Of a DNA stretch of 53,675 bases, positions 45,065 through 53,656 are shown in pieces. The position numbers were made by a program, and so were the translations under genes. The stretch's first letter is position 1, and every line of letters begins with the position of its first letter. This DNA is from an uncultured Alphaproteobacteria bacterium. Lineage in GTDB: Bacteria; Pseudomonadota; Alphaproteobacteria; RF32; CAG-239. The stretch is from assembly GCA_944393715.1 (NCBI GenBank), contig CALYBB010000050.1, positions 1-53,675 of the forward strand, read 5' to 3'. The notes under the pieces were generated by a model. The model searched no databases. It worked only from the letters and a program-made list of their open reading frames with translations, and was not told where the DNA came from.

Positions 45065-45849
45065 AGCAATCTCTTATCATTTACCACCTCTTTGAGGCGC
45101 TTTTCAGCCAAAAGGCAATACTCAGGGTTGTTATCAATCCCGACAAATTTTCGCCCGAGTTTTAACGCCGCCACACCGGTCGTTCCGCTTCCCATAAAAG
45201 GATCAAAAACCGTATCACCCTCGTGAGTAGAAGCTTCAATAATTCGGGTCAGCAGTGCCAAAGGTTTCTGTGTCGGATGACGGCCGAGCTTTTTTTCCTC
45301 CGGCGGTGTGGCGGCAATGGCCCAGACACTGCGCATCTGATGATGCGGTTTTTTTAGAATATCTTTGGGAAAATTACCGTCTTTCATTGCCGGATAATTA
45401 AAATAATGTTTGGCCTTTTTGGCCTTGCGCGCCCAGAGCAAACTTTCATGACTGGCGGTGAAATATTTGCACGACAGATTAGGGCTGGCATTGGGCTTAA
45501 ACCATATAATATCATTCAAGATATGGTATCCGAGCTGTTGCATGGCATAGCCGCAGGGGTGAATACTGTGATAAGTCCCCGAAACCCAAAGAGTTCCGTT
45601 AGGCTTTAACAACCGCCGACATTCTTTGAGCCAACGTTTGTGAAATTCGAAATTTGCTTCAACCCCTTGGCAATAATCCCAATTTCCTTTATTGATTGAT
45701 ACCAGTTTACCGTTTTGGCAGCTGGTGCCAACATTGGAAATCATATAAGGCGGATCGGCAAAAATCATGTCAAAACTTTCGTCAGACATGTCCTGCATAA
45801 CCTCAAAACTATCCTGATTATATATTTTATAATCCGCCGCCATAGTCAT
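45061..45849 (-). CDS. Orphan DNA (adenine or cytosine N4) methyltransferase, beta class
   Basis: A 262-residue DNA-modifying enzyme. The catalytic motif ADPPYMISN is at about residues 31-39, and the SAM motif DPFMGSGTTGVAALKLGRKF lies near the C-terminus. This order (IV before I) marks the beta class, as in DpnA, MboI-type and CcrM enzymes. It lacks the extra C-terminal domain typical of CcrM, and no restriction enzyme gene is adjacent. The recognition site cannot be read from sequence. The ATG at 45843 (third codon) is an alternative start with GGGATG before it. It sits alone between envelope genes. Confidence 0.9.
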   Translation of the reverse strand: MTMAADYKIYNQDSFEVMQDMSDESFDMIFADPPYMISNVGTSCQNGKLVSINKGNWDYCQGVEANFEFHKRWLKECRRLLKPNGTLWVSGTYHSIHPCGYAMQQLGYHILNDIIWFKPNASPNLSCKYFTASHESLLWARKAKKAKHYFNYPAMKDGNFPKDILKKPHHQMRSVWAIAATPPEEKKLGRHPTQKPLALLTRIIEASTHEGDTVFDPFMGSGTTGVAALKLGRKFVGIDNNPEYCLLAEKRLKEVVNDKRLL

Positions 45850-45922
45850 CCCTTTCTGTTTTTGCAGGCAGTATGCTCTTTTCAGACTTTTTGCGCAACC
45901 TTAAATTAGCTTTAATCCAAAC

Positions 45923-45956
45923 AAAAACCCGCCGAAACGAAAATCAGCGGGTTTTT
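45923..45956 (-). terminator. Terminator of the cysteine-rich lipoprotein gene
   Basis: A hairpin AAACCCGC/GCGGGTTT with a loop of about 14 bases and flanking A and T runs. It can act in both directions. It lies 17 bases past the lipoprotein stop. Confidence 0.75.
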
Positions 45957-45972
45957 AAGGGGTTATAGAGGT

Positions 45973-46464
45973 TTATTTGACATCATTGAGGAGAATTTTT
46001 TCATCGTCAATAACCTCTATTCTCTCAGGCTGTGATGCCACGGAATGATAAGGGGCCTTTTCGTAGCTGACCTGAGAATAGGTCTTCGGCTCGTAAACCG
46101 TTTTATAGGTTGTCTTTTTATAGACGATTTCTACTGGTTCGCGAGTTTCGGTAATTTTTGCCTCACACGGATTGCAAGTCCCGCAGGCATTGCAGCTGCC
46201 GCATGCCGGCTGGGCACAGACAACCGGAACCGGCTGACAAGCAGGGCAGGGACGTGACTCGCGGTAACGAATCGGACGTGCAACCGGTCGGGGTGTTCTC
46301 TTATAAACATAGCGATAGCAAGTTTTGCCGTCAAAATAATCGCAATCCGTCGCAGGAGCAGCAGCAACAGTACGATAAGTCGTTACGGGAGCCTCTTCTT
46401 CACATTCAAAACAGGCACAGGCCGAAACAATGGCGGACAAAGCGATAACGAACAGTTTCTTCAT
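45973..46464 (-). CDS. Cysteine-rich lipoprotein (163 aa)
   Basis: I do not recognise this family. The N-terminus MKKLFVIALSAIVSAC ends in a lipobox (VSAC), so Cys16 is probably lipid-modified. Two further cysteines follow at once (ACFEC). The centre (about 60-105) is a cluster of CxxC pairs: CPAC, CGSC, CGTC and CNPC. The C-terminal part repeats Tyr-Lys/Glu motifs (YKKTTYKTVYEPKTY). The CxxC cluster could bind a metal or form disulfides. It shares cysteine richness, but no aligned motif, with the giant protein. A ribosome binding site (GGGGAATTAAT) precedes the ATG. Confidence 0.8.
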   Translation of the reverse strand: MKKLFVIALSAIVSACACFECEEEAPVTTYRTVAAAPATDCDYFDGKTCYRYVYKRTPRPVARPIRYRESRPCPACQPVPVVCAQPACGSCNACGTCNPCEAKITETREPVEIVYKKTTYKTVYEPKTYSQVSYEKAPYHSVASQPERIEVIDDEKILLNDVK

Positions 46465-46586
46465 ATTAATTCCCCATAAATAGAATTGTCAATTTTGTCT
46501 AAAATGCTGTCATTTTTGTTTAATATATACTTTTTATATAAAAAATCAACCTTTTTTTCTATTTTTTTGTCATTTTTGTAAAAAAA

Positions 46587-47054
46587 CTAAAATGTGCCCG
46601 CTGGTGCTGGAAAATGCAAAATCTTTTTTTTCTTTGCCGGCTTTGCGATCTCTGGTTTATAGCCTCCTTCGGTGCATACAAGTTTATCGGCGTCATAATT
46701 TTTGCATTTTACCGGTTCGACCGAATCAAGTTCCACCAAATCACCGTCTTCATCCCGAACAAAAACAACAGTGTTGCAGCCGAGCTGCCCGCAGTTAAAA
46801 GGAGCATCAAGAATAAAAACAAAGCTCTGATCAGGGTATTTTGCCACGTAAAAATCGTCAAACTTGACTTCCAGCGGCAGTTCATCGGCCGCAGGACCAA
46901 ATTCTCCGTCAAAAATATCGGCAGTTTCTTCTTTGCTGATACCAAGCTCGCCAAGGTTATCGCTGGCAGCATTATAAAACAGGTAAAGATCGCCGGCTCT
47001 GGCGGAAAAGACGGAAAACAACACGATCAAAAGCGTCGGAAATAAATGTTTCAT
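46587..47054 (-). CDS. Small secreted protein (155 aa), unknown
   Basis: A Sec signal peptide (KHLFPTLLIVLFSVFSARA) precedes an acidic domain with a likely disulfide pair in NCGQLGC and two further cysteines (KCKNYD and LVCTEGG). The C-terminus is a basic stretch (KPAKKKKILHFPAPAG). The ATG at 47054 is preferred over one at 47081, because the signal peptide then begins correctly. It faces away from murE. No family is recognised; the product is probably periplasmic. Confidence 0.75.
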   Translation of the reverse strand: MKHLFPTLLIVLFSVFSARAGDLYLFYNAASDNLGELGISKEETADIFDGEFGPAADELPLEVKFDDFYVAKYPDQSFVFILDAPFNCGQLGCNTVVFVRDEDGDLVELDSVEPVKCKNYDADKLVCTEGGYKPEIAKPAKKKKILHFPAPAGTF

Positions 47055-47170
47055 CTCAGGACCTTTCATGCTTGTAATCAAAATATTAGTCGATAATGGT
47101 TAAAAATTAAATACTTTTTTAGAGATTATGCTTAAAAATTAAACCATATTTTATTACAAAGGAATAAGCC

Positions 47171-48580
47171 ATGAAACTAAACCAATTGATCAACACAAAA
47201 AAAGAAACGGAAATTACGGGCATAACGAGCGATTCGCGCAAAGTCGAACAGGGCTTTTTATTTGGGGCAGTTAACGGCGATTATGCGGCTGATGCCGCCG
47301 CCAGAGGCGCCGCGGCAATAATCGTGGCTCAAGACTATGCCGGTAGCCTTCCTCCGGAGGTTGAGGTTATCCGTTCGGCAGATCCTGTTTATGCTTATGC
47401 CAGAGCCGTTGCCGCTTTTTTTGATAATGCTTGCCCGTCGCATTTGGCGGCCGTTACCGGAACCAACGGCAAAACATCTATTGCCGATTTTGTGCGGCAG
47501 GTATTGTCCATGATGGGCTATAAGGCAGCTAGTATAGGCACTTTGGGATTAATAAAAGGAGACGCCGCACCGATACCTTCACCCAATACCACACCGGATT
47601 GCGTCAGCATCCATCAGGAACTGAAAGAGCTTGCTGACGAAGGGGTTACATATACCATAATGGAGGCTTCCAGCCACGGGCTACATCAGGGGCGCATGGC
47701 CGCTTTGTCGTTTGACGTTGCCGGCTTTACCAATTTGACGCGTGATCATCTGGATTACCACAAAACATTTGAGGATTATTTCAATGCCAAAATGATTTTA
47801 TTCCGCCACAATCTGAAAGAAGGCGGAACGGCGGTTCTGAATGCCGATATTGAGTGTTTTGGTCGTATAGTCGCCATCTGTGAACAGCGAGGGCAAAAAA
47901 TTATTTCTTACGGTTTCGGAGGGCAGGATATTAAATTGTTGTCCGCTACGCCTTTGGAATATGGGCAAAAATTGGATATTGAGTATTTTGGCCAACCGAA
48001 GACGATTGAAATTCCGCTGGTCGGAGAGTTTCAAGCCATGAATGTTCTCTGTGCACTGGGAATGCTTGCTGCAATGACCGGCTTGCCCGATGATGTCATT
48101 AACTACATCGACAAAATCAAAGGTGCCAAAGGAAGATTGGAACTTGTCGCTCATACGCCGAACGGTGCGGCTGTTTATATTGATTATGCCCACACGCCGG
48201 ATGGTTTGGAAAATGTTTTAAAAGCGCTGCGGCCGCATACTCCTGGGCGTCTGCACGTCGTTTTCGGCTGCGGCGGCAATCGCGACAAAGGCAAACGTCC
48301 GTTAATGGGAAAAATCGCACATGATTTGGCCGATGTCGTATACGTAACCGATGATAACCCGCGCTTTGAAGAGGCGGAAGATATCCGCAACGAAATCATG
48401 CCGGCTTGTCAGGGGGCCTATAATATTGCAGATCGAGCCAAAGCCATTAAATTTGCCGTTGAAAGGCTGATGCCCGGCGATGTTTTGGTCGTCGCCGGCA
48501 AAGGACATGAAACCGGGCAATATATCAAGGGAAAAATTCATCATTTCAGTGATCATGAAGAAATTTTGAAAAATATTTAA
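47171..48580 (+). CDS. murE: UDP-MurNAc-tripeptide synthetase (meso-DAP adding)
   Basis: MurE adds meso-diaminopimelate to UDP-MurNAc-L-Ala-D-Glu in the cytoplasm during peptidoglycan synthesis. The 469 residues contain ITSDSRKV at the N-terminal uridine-binding domain, the ATP loop TGTNGKTS (about residue 94), the middle-domain TRDHLDYH, and the DNPR motif (about 395) that marks meso-DAP rather than lysine specificity. The gene stands alone rather than in a cell-division cluster. It follows AAAGGAATAAGCC, a clear ribosome binding site. Confidence 0.97.
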   Translation: MKLNQLINTKKETEITGITSDSRKVEQGFLFGAVNGDYAADAAARGAAAIIVAQDYAGSLPPEVEVIRSADPVYAYARAVAAFFDNACPSHLAAVTGTNGKTSIADFVRQVLSMMGYKAASIGTLGLIKGDAAPIPSPNTTPDCVSIHQELKELADEGVTYTIMEASSHGLHQGRMAALSFDVAGFTNLTRDHLDYHKTFEDYFNAKMILFRHNLKEGGTAVLNADIECFGRIVAICEQRGQKIISYGFGGQDIKLLSATPLEYGQKLDIEYFGQPKTIEIPLVGEFQAMNVLCALGMLAAMTGLPDDVINYIDKIKGAKGRLELVAHTPNGAAVYIDYAHTPDGLENVLKALRPHTPGRLHVVFGCGGNRDKGKRPLMGKIAHDLADVVYVTDDNPRFEEAEDIRNEIMPACQGAYNIADRAKAIKFAVERLMPGDVLVVAGKGHETGQYIKGKIHHFSDHEEILKNI

Positions 48581-48586
48581 AATCCG

Positions 48587-48620
48587 ACAGGGTTTCTGCC
48601 AAAAAAAGCAGAAACCCTGT
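48587..48620 (+). terminator. Strong hairpin after murE
   Basis: The perfect 13-bp inverted repeat ACAGGGTTTCTGC/GCAGAAACCCTGT encloses an 8-base loop (C plus seven A). There is no long T tract on the plus strand. On the minus strand it lies right after the 120-aa gene. It probably ends transcription from murE, or in both directions. Confidence 0.6.
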
Positions 48621-48623
48621 TAC

Positions 48624-48986
48624 TTATTCATACAGCGTCGGATTGACAAACAAAAGGCAGCATACCTTTCTAAAATACTCGGGGGTATAATCAATCCGGT
48701 GTCCGTCACGATCCCAGAATATCCAGCCTCCGTCATCCTTTTTAACAATAGAAACTTTCTTTTCCAGCGTGACGCTGCACATGCGAGAAGACTCCAAAAG
48801 CACAAATTTGCCTTCAGACAAATCATAGGCATATTTTGTAATTCCCCGCACAGTTAGACCGGGATGTCTAAAAACACTGCCATCTGCTTTTCGCCAGCGA
48901 ATGATAGTGTAATCTAAATTCTTTTCTTCTGTCCGTAATAAATACGCGAAAAAAGACAGAGATGGTTTTTTCATATCCATAGGCAC
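48624..48986 (-). CDS. Hypothetical protein (120 aa)
   Basis: I do not recognise this family. The product is a soluble protein of mixed composition with no signal peptide. It carries Trp and aromatic residues in GGWIFWDRDGHRIDYTPEYF near the middle-to-end (about 85-104), and cysteines at about 69 and 109-110. The start is ambiguous among ATG codons at 48986, 48980 and 48974. It ends at the hairpin shared with murE. No partner gene is close; ftsB is 69 bases further away on the same strand. Confidence 0.6.
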   Translation of the reverse strand: MPMDMKKPSLSFFAYLLRTEEKNLDYTIIRWRKADGSVFRHPGLTVRGITKYAYDLSEGKFVLLESSRMCSVTLEKKVSIVKKDDGGWIFWDRDGHRIDYTPEYFRKVCCLLFVNPTLYE

Positions 48987-49054
48987 AAAAATTTAGAAGT
49001 GAATATCCGTCTTATAGCATATTTTTTTGTTTGCGACAAGTCTTTTTGACAAAA

Positions 49055-49375
49055 TTAATCAAAATTGCCGTCCAAAATAATAAATTCATCGTCGGCAGCC
49101 ATATTTAGAACCACACGCGCTCTTTCGTCCAAAAGGTCAACATCCAAACCGACATCGGACAGATGCTGCACCTTGCGCTGCAGCTTTTGTTTTTGTGCGG
49201 CATACATTGCGGCTGTTTCCTGTGCCTGAGCAATCTCTCGTTTGAGCGTAAAATAACGATAAATATTTCGCTCGCCGCAAAAACTGTGAAAACCGAAATA
49301 GATAATGATAAAACCACTGATCAGCATCAACCAGTATTGTCTGAATTTTCGCTGAATATCCAACCCAAACACCAT
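49055..49375 (-). CDS. ftsB: Septum formation initiator, FtsB/DivIC family
   Basis: A small bitopic division protein (106 residues). A single membrane helix at about residues 13-29 (YWLMLISGFIIIYFGFH) is followed by HSFCGERNIYRYFTLKREI, the family's G-[ED]-R-[GN] turn, and then a coiled coil to about residue 72. The tail DVDLLDERARVVLN matches the conserved DLLDExAR motif. FtsB partners FtsL and FtsQ in the divisome. Here it stands apart from division genes. Confidence 0.85.
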   Translation of the reverse strand: MVFGLDIQRKFRQYWLMLISGFIIIYFGFHSFCGERNIYRYFTLKREIAQAQETAAMYAAQKQKLQRKVQHLSDVGLDVDLLDERARVVLNMAADDEFIILDGNFD

Positions 49376-49506
49376 TTTTACCTTCTTATTTTTTTAGTTG
49401 TTCGCTTCTTTTCTGGAATTAGCCGACTCGTTATTCTAACATCTATCGAGTCAAACAGATTTTGGTTAATATATGGTTTAATATTTAGGCACTCAATAAA
49501 CAAAAA

Positions 49507-49926
49507 CTAGCGAGCGACACAGTTGTTTCCCTGCCACCGCCAAGCAGTTACTTTGCCTTTCTCGAGCAAGAACATAGTCTTGCAGATATAATCGGCTTCA
49601 TAACCGATGGCAGCAGGGTTCTCGGCAAATAAATATGTGTTCAAAAACGGCGAAAACATCCCATCCATGCCATAGATTTCTTCACCCTGCTCATAAGTGT
49701 AAAATTCCGACGGCACAAATATGTCGTCAACTTTTGTATAAGCCAAAATTTTGGTATCACTATCAATAATTTTAACCGCCGACGGTTTTCCGAAATGTTG
49801 AACAATCTGTGCCTCAGAGGCTCCCAAAAAGCCATTGAGCATATTGTCATAACCTTTCGTCGTGGCACAGGCAAACAGCAATGCCGCCACAATCAGCAAA
49901 AAAGCAATCCTACCGTATTTTTTCAT
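49507..49926 (-). CDS. Predicted lipoprotein (139 aa)
   Basis: The signal IAFLLIVAALLFAC ends in a lipobox (LFAC), then TTKGYDNMLNGFLGASEAQIV. The domain GASEAQIVQHFGKPSAVKII resembles the short repeat of small outer-membrane lipoproteins of the SmpA/BamE-like group, which is a weak match. The ATG at 49926 follows GGAGG by 6 bases; an upstream ATG at 49989 is directly next to the lexA stop and would place basic and cysteine residues before the signal. It may be transcribed with lexA. Function is unknown. Confidence 0.75.
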   Translation of the reverse strand: MKKYGRIAFLLIVAALLFACATTKGYDNMLNGFLGASEAQIVQHFGKPSAVKIIDSDTKILAYTKVDDIFVPSEFYTYEQGEEIYGMDGMFSPFLNTYLFAENPAAIGYEADYICKTMFLLEKGKVTAWRWQGNNCVAR

Positions 49927-49989
49927 CTCCTGCCTCCGTTTTATAAAGAAACACTCTACAACAGATAAGCAGCAGAACATTTTTTTCAA

Positions 49990-50646
49990 TTAATGATAAG
50001 TTCTAATCAACGAACTTAATATTCCCTGAATCCGCACTCGGTCGGCAGACAGGCGGCGGGTTTCATAAGCGCTGTTTTTCGGAATCAGCAAAATATCACC
50101 GCCTTCTTTTTTAATTTGCTTCAAAGTAGCCTCATGACCGTCTACCAATGCAACAACAATATCACCATTGTGTGCGGTATTGCTTTTTTTGATGACAACG
50201 GTGTCGCCGTTCATAATGCCGGCGTCGATCATCGAGTCGCCTTCAATTGTCAACGCATAATATTCGCCGCCGCGGATCATATTCAGCGGAATATTAATTT
50301 TTTCGGTTTCGTTGGCAATAGCTTCAATCGGTGTTCCGGCGGCAATTTTGCCATACAACGGAATTTCGACTGTTGAACCGGCCAGCGCCGCTTCTTTGGC
50401 TTTTTCTTCGGCAATGATGCTTGAGGGCTTTAATTTTGGCAGCCGCAAAACCTCCAAAGCTCTGGCTTTGTGTGGAAGTTTACGGATAAAATTACGTTCA
50501 ACCAAAGCGTCAATCAGCGCATGAATGCCGGATTTTGATTTTAGCCCAAGAGCATCCTTCATCTCATCAAACGAAGGGCAACATCCGTTTTCTTTAAGTG
50601 TTTTATTGATAAACATCAACAACTTATATTGCTTCGGCGTCAACAT
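49990..50646 (-). CDS. lexA: LexA repressor
   Basis: LexA represses DNA-damage genes and, with RecA-ssDNA, cleaves itself. The 218 residues have an N-terminal winged helix (PSFDEMKDALGLKSKSGIH), the cleavage site KIAAGTP between Ala103 and Gly104, and the catalytic dyad Ser138 (EGDSMIDAGI) and Lys176 (EATLKQI). The promoter carries an SOS box of the alphaproteobacterial kind over the -10 region, so the gene is probably self-repressed. The lipoprotein gene follows downstream and may be co-regulated. The ribosome binding site GGAGGAAG is strong. Confidence 0.96.
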   Translation of the reverse strand: MLTPKQYKLLMFINKTLKENGCCPSFDEMKDALGLKSKSGIHALIDALVERNFIRKLPHKARALEVLRLPKLKPSSIIAEEKAKEAALAGSTVEIPLYGKIAAGTPIEAIANETEKINIPLNMIRGGEYYALTIEGDSMIDAGIMNGDTVVIKKSNTAHNGDIVVALVDGHEATLKQIKKEGGDILLIPKNSAYETRRLSADRVRIQGILSSLIRTYH

Positions 50647-50683
50647 AAAACTTCCTCCTGCTCGGATTGATATATATATAAAC

Positions 50684-50712
50684 GTTCTACTTTAGTTCTT
50701 TTGTTATGTCAA
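50684..50712 (-). promoter_or_regulatory. lexA promoter with alphaproteobacterial SOS box
   Basis: The minus-strand promoter is TTGACA (50707-50712), a 17-base spacer and TAGAAC (50684-50689). The SOS box GTTC-N7-GTTC at 50684-50698 covers the -10 box. This direct repeat is the LexA operator known for alphaproteobacteria, so the site both assigns the lineage and indicates autorepression. Confidence 0.9.
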
Positions 50713-50835
50713 CCCATAAAAACATAAGGTAATCAACAAAAAGCCGCTGAGGGGAAATAGTTATTGAAAAATTTTTTGCTTGTGCGTATAGTTGTAAGCA
50801 ACTGTTAATTTAACTAAAAATATAAGGAAATATCA

Positions 50836-52308
50836 ATGACGACAGAAACCAACATCCATCGGGAATCCCGCCTAGTAAAGCTTCAAAATTTGCAAAACAA
50901 GGGCTATAATCCTTATCCATATTGCTTCAAGCCTGATGCGTTTGCGGCGGATCTGCAGGAAAAATATAAAGATCTGCCGGCAGGCGTTGATACCGAAGAT
51001 CGCGTTACCGTTGCCGGTCGTGCCATGGCTGTCCGCAACAGTGGCATGTTTATTGATATCAAAGACCATAGCGGCAAAATTCAAGCTTTCTGTCATAAGA
51101 ATCACTTGCCGGAAGAGGCCGTTGAGCGCCTAAAAGATCTTGATGTCGGCGACATTGTCGGCGTCTCGGGCTATGTTCGCCGCACGCCGCGCGGCGAGCT
51201 TTCGGTTGCTGCCGAAAAGTTTGATATTATCTCAAAATCGCTGCAGCCGCTGCCGGAAAAATTTCATGGGCTGACCGATATTGATGCGCGCTACCGCCAG
51301 CGCTATGTCGATTTTATTATGAACGATGAAAGCAAAGAGATTTATCGCAAGCGCTGCGCCATTACTTCGGCCATTCGCCGCTATTTTGAAGAACACGGTT
51401 TTTTAGAGGTTGAAACTCCGATGCTGCACCCGATTATGGGCGGAGCTAATGCCAAACCGTTTATCACGCACCACAACGCGTTGGATATGGATTTGTACTT
51501 ACGCATTGCGCCGGAACTATATCTTAAAAAATTGATTGTTGGCGGCTTTGATCGAGTGTTTGAAATCGGTCGCAACTTCCGTAACGAAGGCGTCGACAAA
51601 ACGCATAATCCGGAGTTTACGGCGCTGGAAGCCTATCAGGCCTATGCCGATTATAACGATATGGCTGAGTTGATACCGTCACTCTTGGCTTATGTGGCGC
51701 AAGCGGTCAACGGTACAACCAAAATCAACGTTAATGGTACAGAAATTGATTTGGGACAACCTTTTGCCAGAAAATCCATGATTGAATTGGTTAAAGAAGC
51801 TACCGGTGTTGATTTTCTGGAAGCCAAGGATTTAGAAGAAGCCAAGGCAATGGCCAAGTCAATAGGCATCGATGCTTCCGACTGCATTTCTTGGGGACGC
51901 GTTGTTTCAGAGGTCTTTGACGAACGGGTCGAACCAAATCTTATTCAGCCGATTTTGGTAATGGATATGCCGCGAGATATTTCGCCGCTGGCCAAAACGC
52001 ATCGTTCCAATCCGCGGCTTGTGGAGCATTTTGATGCCTATGTCGGCGGTATGGAAATGGGCTGTGCTTATTCGGAGTTGTCCAATCCTTTGGAACAGCG
52101 CGAACGTTTTGAAGCACAATGCGCAGACCGTGAAAAAGGTGATGATGAGGCACAAATGCTGGATGAAGACTTTATTAACGCGCTGGAAAACGGTTTTCCG
52201 CCAACCGGCGGTATGGGCATGGGAATAGACCGTTTGGCTATTTTGCTGACTGGCGCCGAAACTATCCGCGATGTTATCGCTTTTCCGACCTTAAGAAAGA
52301 AAGAGTAG
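50836..52308 (+). CDS. lysS: Lysyl-tRNA synthetase, class II
   Basis: It attaches lysine to tRNA-Lys. The 490 residues have the N-terminal OB-fold anticodon-binding domain ([20 protein letters not shown], about residues 57-76) and the class II catalytic core. Core motifs are [30 protein letters not shown] and GMGMGIDRL (motif 3). Many alphaproteobacteria use the unrelated class I enzyme instead, so the class is worth noting. The ATG follows AAGGAAATATCA. It is divergent from lexA. Confidence 0.97.
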   Translation: MTTETNIHRESRLVKLQNLQNKGYNPYPYCFKPDAFAADLQEKYKDLPAGVDTEDRVTVAGRAMAVRNSGMFIDIKDHSGKIQAFCHKNHLPEEAVERLKDLDVGDIVGVSGYVRRTPRGELSVAAEKFDIISKSLQPLPEKFHGLTDIDARYRQRYVDFIMNDESKEIYRKRCAITSAIRRYFEEHGFLEVETPMLHPIMGGANAKPFITHHNALDMDLYLRIAPELYLKKLIVGGFDRVFEIGRNFRNEGVDKTHNPEFTALEAYQAYADYNDMAELIPSLLAYVAQAVNGTTKINVNGTEIDLGQPFARKSMIELVKEATGVDFLEAKDLEEAKAMAKSIGIDASDCISWGRVVSEVFDERVEPNLIQPILVMDMPRDISPLAKTHRSNPRLVEHFDAYVGGMEMGCAYSELSNPLEQRERFEAQCADREKGDDEAQMLDEDFINALENGFPPTGGMGMGIDRLAILLTGAETIRDVIAFPTLRKKE

Positions 52309-52312
52309 TCTT

Positions 52313-53497
52313 TTGCCAAAACTGACGCCGATCCAGTTAAAATACTTACTCCTCAAGGGAGTGCATCTGCTGGCAGTCATTTTGATTATGGCCGTTTTGG
52401 TGGCGTATTTTCATAAAGAAACGCCGCCAAAACCAGATAAGCCGGAAGCAGAACCAGTTCCTGTGATGATGAATCCCGAACTCTCAGCTTATGAACAATT
52501 TTGTCTGAATAATCAAGATGCCGGATGTGTCCTGCCTGATGACAATAAAAAAAGCGCTGTCAAAGTTATTTTGATGGATACCGGCGAACTTGACGATGAA
52601 TTGCGCGAAAAAATAGCAAAAATTGCACTCAACGGATGCAACACCGCACCGCGGGTTGACGGAGATATGCAAAAGTTTTTGGATTATCTGTACGAAGAAG
52701 ACTTGCCGGAAGATATTATTGATGAAACGGCGGCTATCAAGAACCCAAAGCTGAAAAATATGCATATCATTCCGGCGCGCAAACCACCTTTTTGGGGCAA
52801 AACGCCAAAGGTCGTGTTGATAATTGATGATATGGGTATCAGCCAAAAACGCACGGCCGATATTGCCGAGCTGCATTATCCGTTGACGGTGGCATTTTTG
52901 ACTTACGGCAGAAACCTCTCGCAACAAATTGAAAATTCTAAAAGAGCAGGGCAGGAGATTATGTTGCACACGCCGATGGAAGCTCTTGGTAAAGTTGATG
53001 TGGCACCGGATGTTTTGACAACAAAGATGAGCCTCGAAGAAATCAAACATAATTTTAAGGCAATGCTGGATAAATTTCCAGACATCCAAGGAATTAATAA
53101 CCACATGGGCAGCAAGCTGACCGAAGATCTGTCGCGCATGAATGTCATAATGGAGATATTGAAGGAAAGGAATATGTTCTTCCTTGATTCTAAGACTTCC
53201 GCCAAATCTCGGGCAGAAGAGGCGGCCAGAGCAGCCGGCATTGCCTATGCTCATCGACATGTATTTCTAGACAACAATAATGACAAGACTTATATTTTAG
53301 GACAGCTTGATAAGGTTGAAAAACTGGCTAGAAAGAACGGTTACGCCATTGCCATCGGCCACCCTAAAAGCCAGACTTATGCGGCACTGAAAGAATGGTT
53401 GCCCAAGATGAAAGACAAAGGATTGGAACTAATTCATTTGAGCGAGGCAATAAAAGTCTTGCATCCGTGGTTTGGCCGCAAGGCAGCGGAAAAATAA
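52313..53497 (+). CDS. Divergent polysaccharide deacetylase (YibQ/DUF610 family)
   Basis: A 394-residue protein with an N-terminal membrane anchor (about 13-28) and a periplasmic domain. The first part (about 35-150) is not conserved and holds several cysteines. The C-terminal half is the divergent deacetylase fold: VLIIDDMGIS, then LHTPMEA, NNHMGSKLTED and AIAIGHPK. Proteins of this family often sit near cell-division hydrolase genes and are linked to envelope maturation; activity is not established. The start is TTG 4 bases after the lysS stop, so the two are co-transcribed. Confidence 0.85.
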   Translation: MPKLTPIQLKYLLLKGVHLLAVILIMAVLVAYFHKETPPKPDKPEAEPVPVMMNPELSAYEQFCLNNQDAGCVLPDDNKKSAVKVILMDTGELDDELREKIAKIALNGCNTAPRVDGDMQKFLDYLYEEDLPEDIIDETAAIKNPKLKNMHIIPARKPPFWGKTPKVVLIIDDMGISQKRTADIAELHYPLTVAFLTYGRNLSQQIENSKRAGQEIMLHTPMEALGKVDVAPDVLTTKMSLEEIKHNFKAMLDKFPDIQGINNHMGSKLTEDLSRMNVIMEILKERNMFFLDSKTSAKSRAEEAARAAGIAYAHRHVFLDNNNDKTYILGQLDKVEKLARKNGYAIAIGHPKSQTYAALKEWLPKMKDKGLELIHLSEAIKVLHPWFGRKAAEK

Positions 53498-53524
53498 AAA
53501 AATTCGTTTAAGCTAAAAAAAGAC

Positions 53525-53553
53525 TTGACCGAATAAAAAAATATCGTTATATA
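53525..53553 (+). promoter_or_regulatory. Promoter of tRNA-Glu
   Basis: TTGACC (53525-53530), a 17-base spacer and TATATA (53548-53553), ending about 18 bases before the tRNA-Glu 5' end. It is a near-consensus sigma-70 promoter. Confidence 0.75.
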
Positions 53554-53571
53554 TGCCCTAGTTATTTTGCT

Positions 53572-53646
53572 GGTCCCATCGTCTAATGGTTAGGACATCA
53601 CCCTTTCACGGTGGTAATATGGGTACGAATCCCGTTGGGATCACCA
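53572..53646 (+). tRNA. tRNA-Glu (anticodon TTC)
   Basis: A 75-nt cloverleaf. The acceptor stem is GGTCCCA/TGGGATC, the anticodon stem is CACC/GGTG with loop CTTTCAC (anticodon TTC), and the T-arm contains GGGTACGAATCCC. CCA is encoded. Confidence 0.95.
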
Positions 53647-53656
53647 ATATTAAAAC

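Noticed and set aside
52484..53260. Minus-strand frame of 258 codons opposite the deacetylase gene
   Set aside because: The sense frame is a recognised family with conserved motifs; the antisense product has none.
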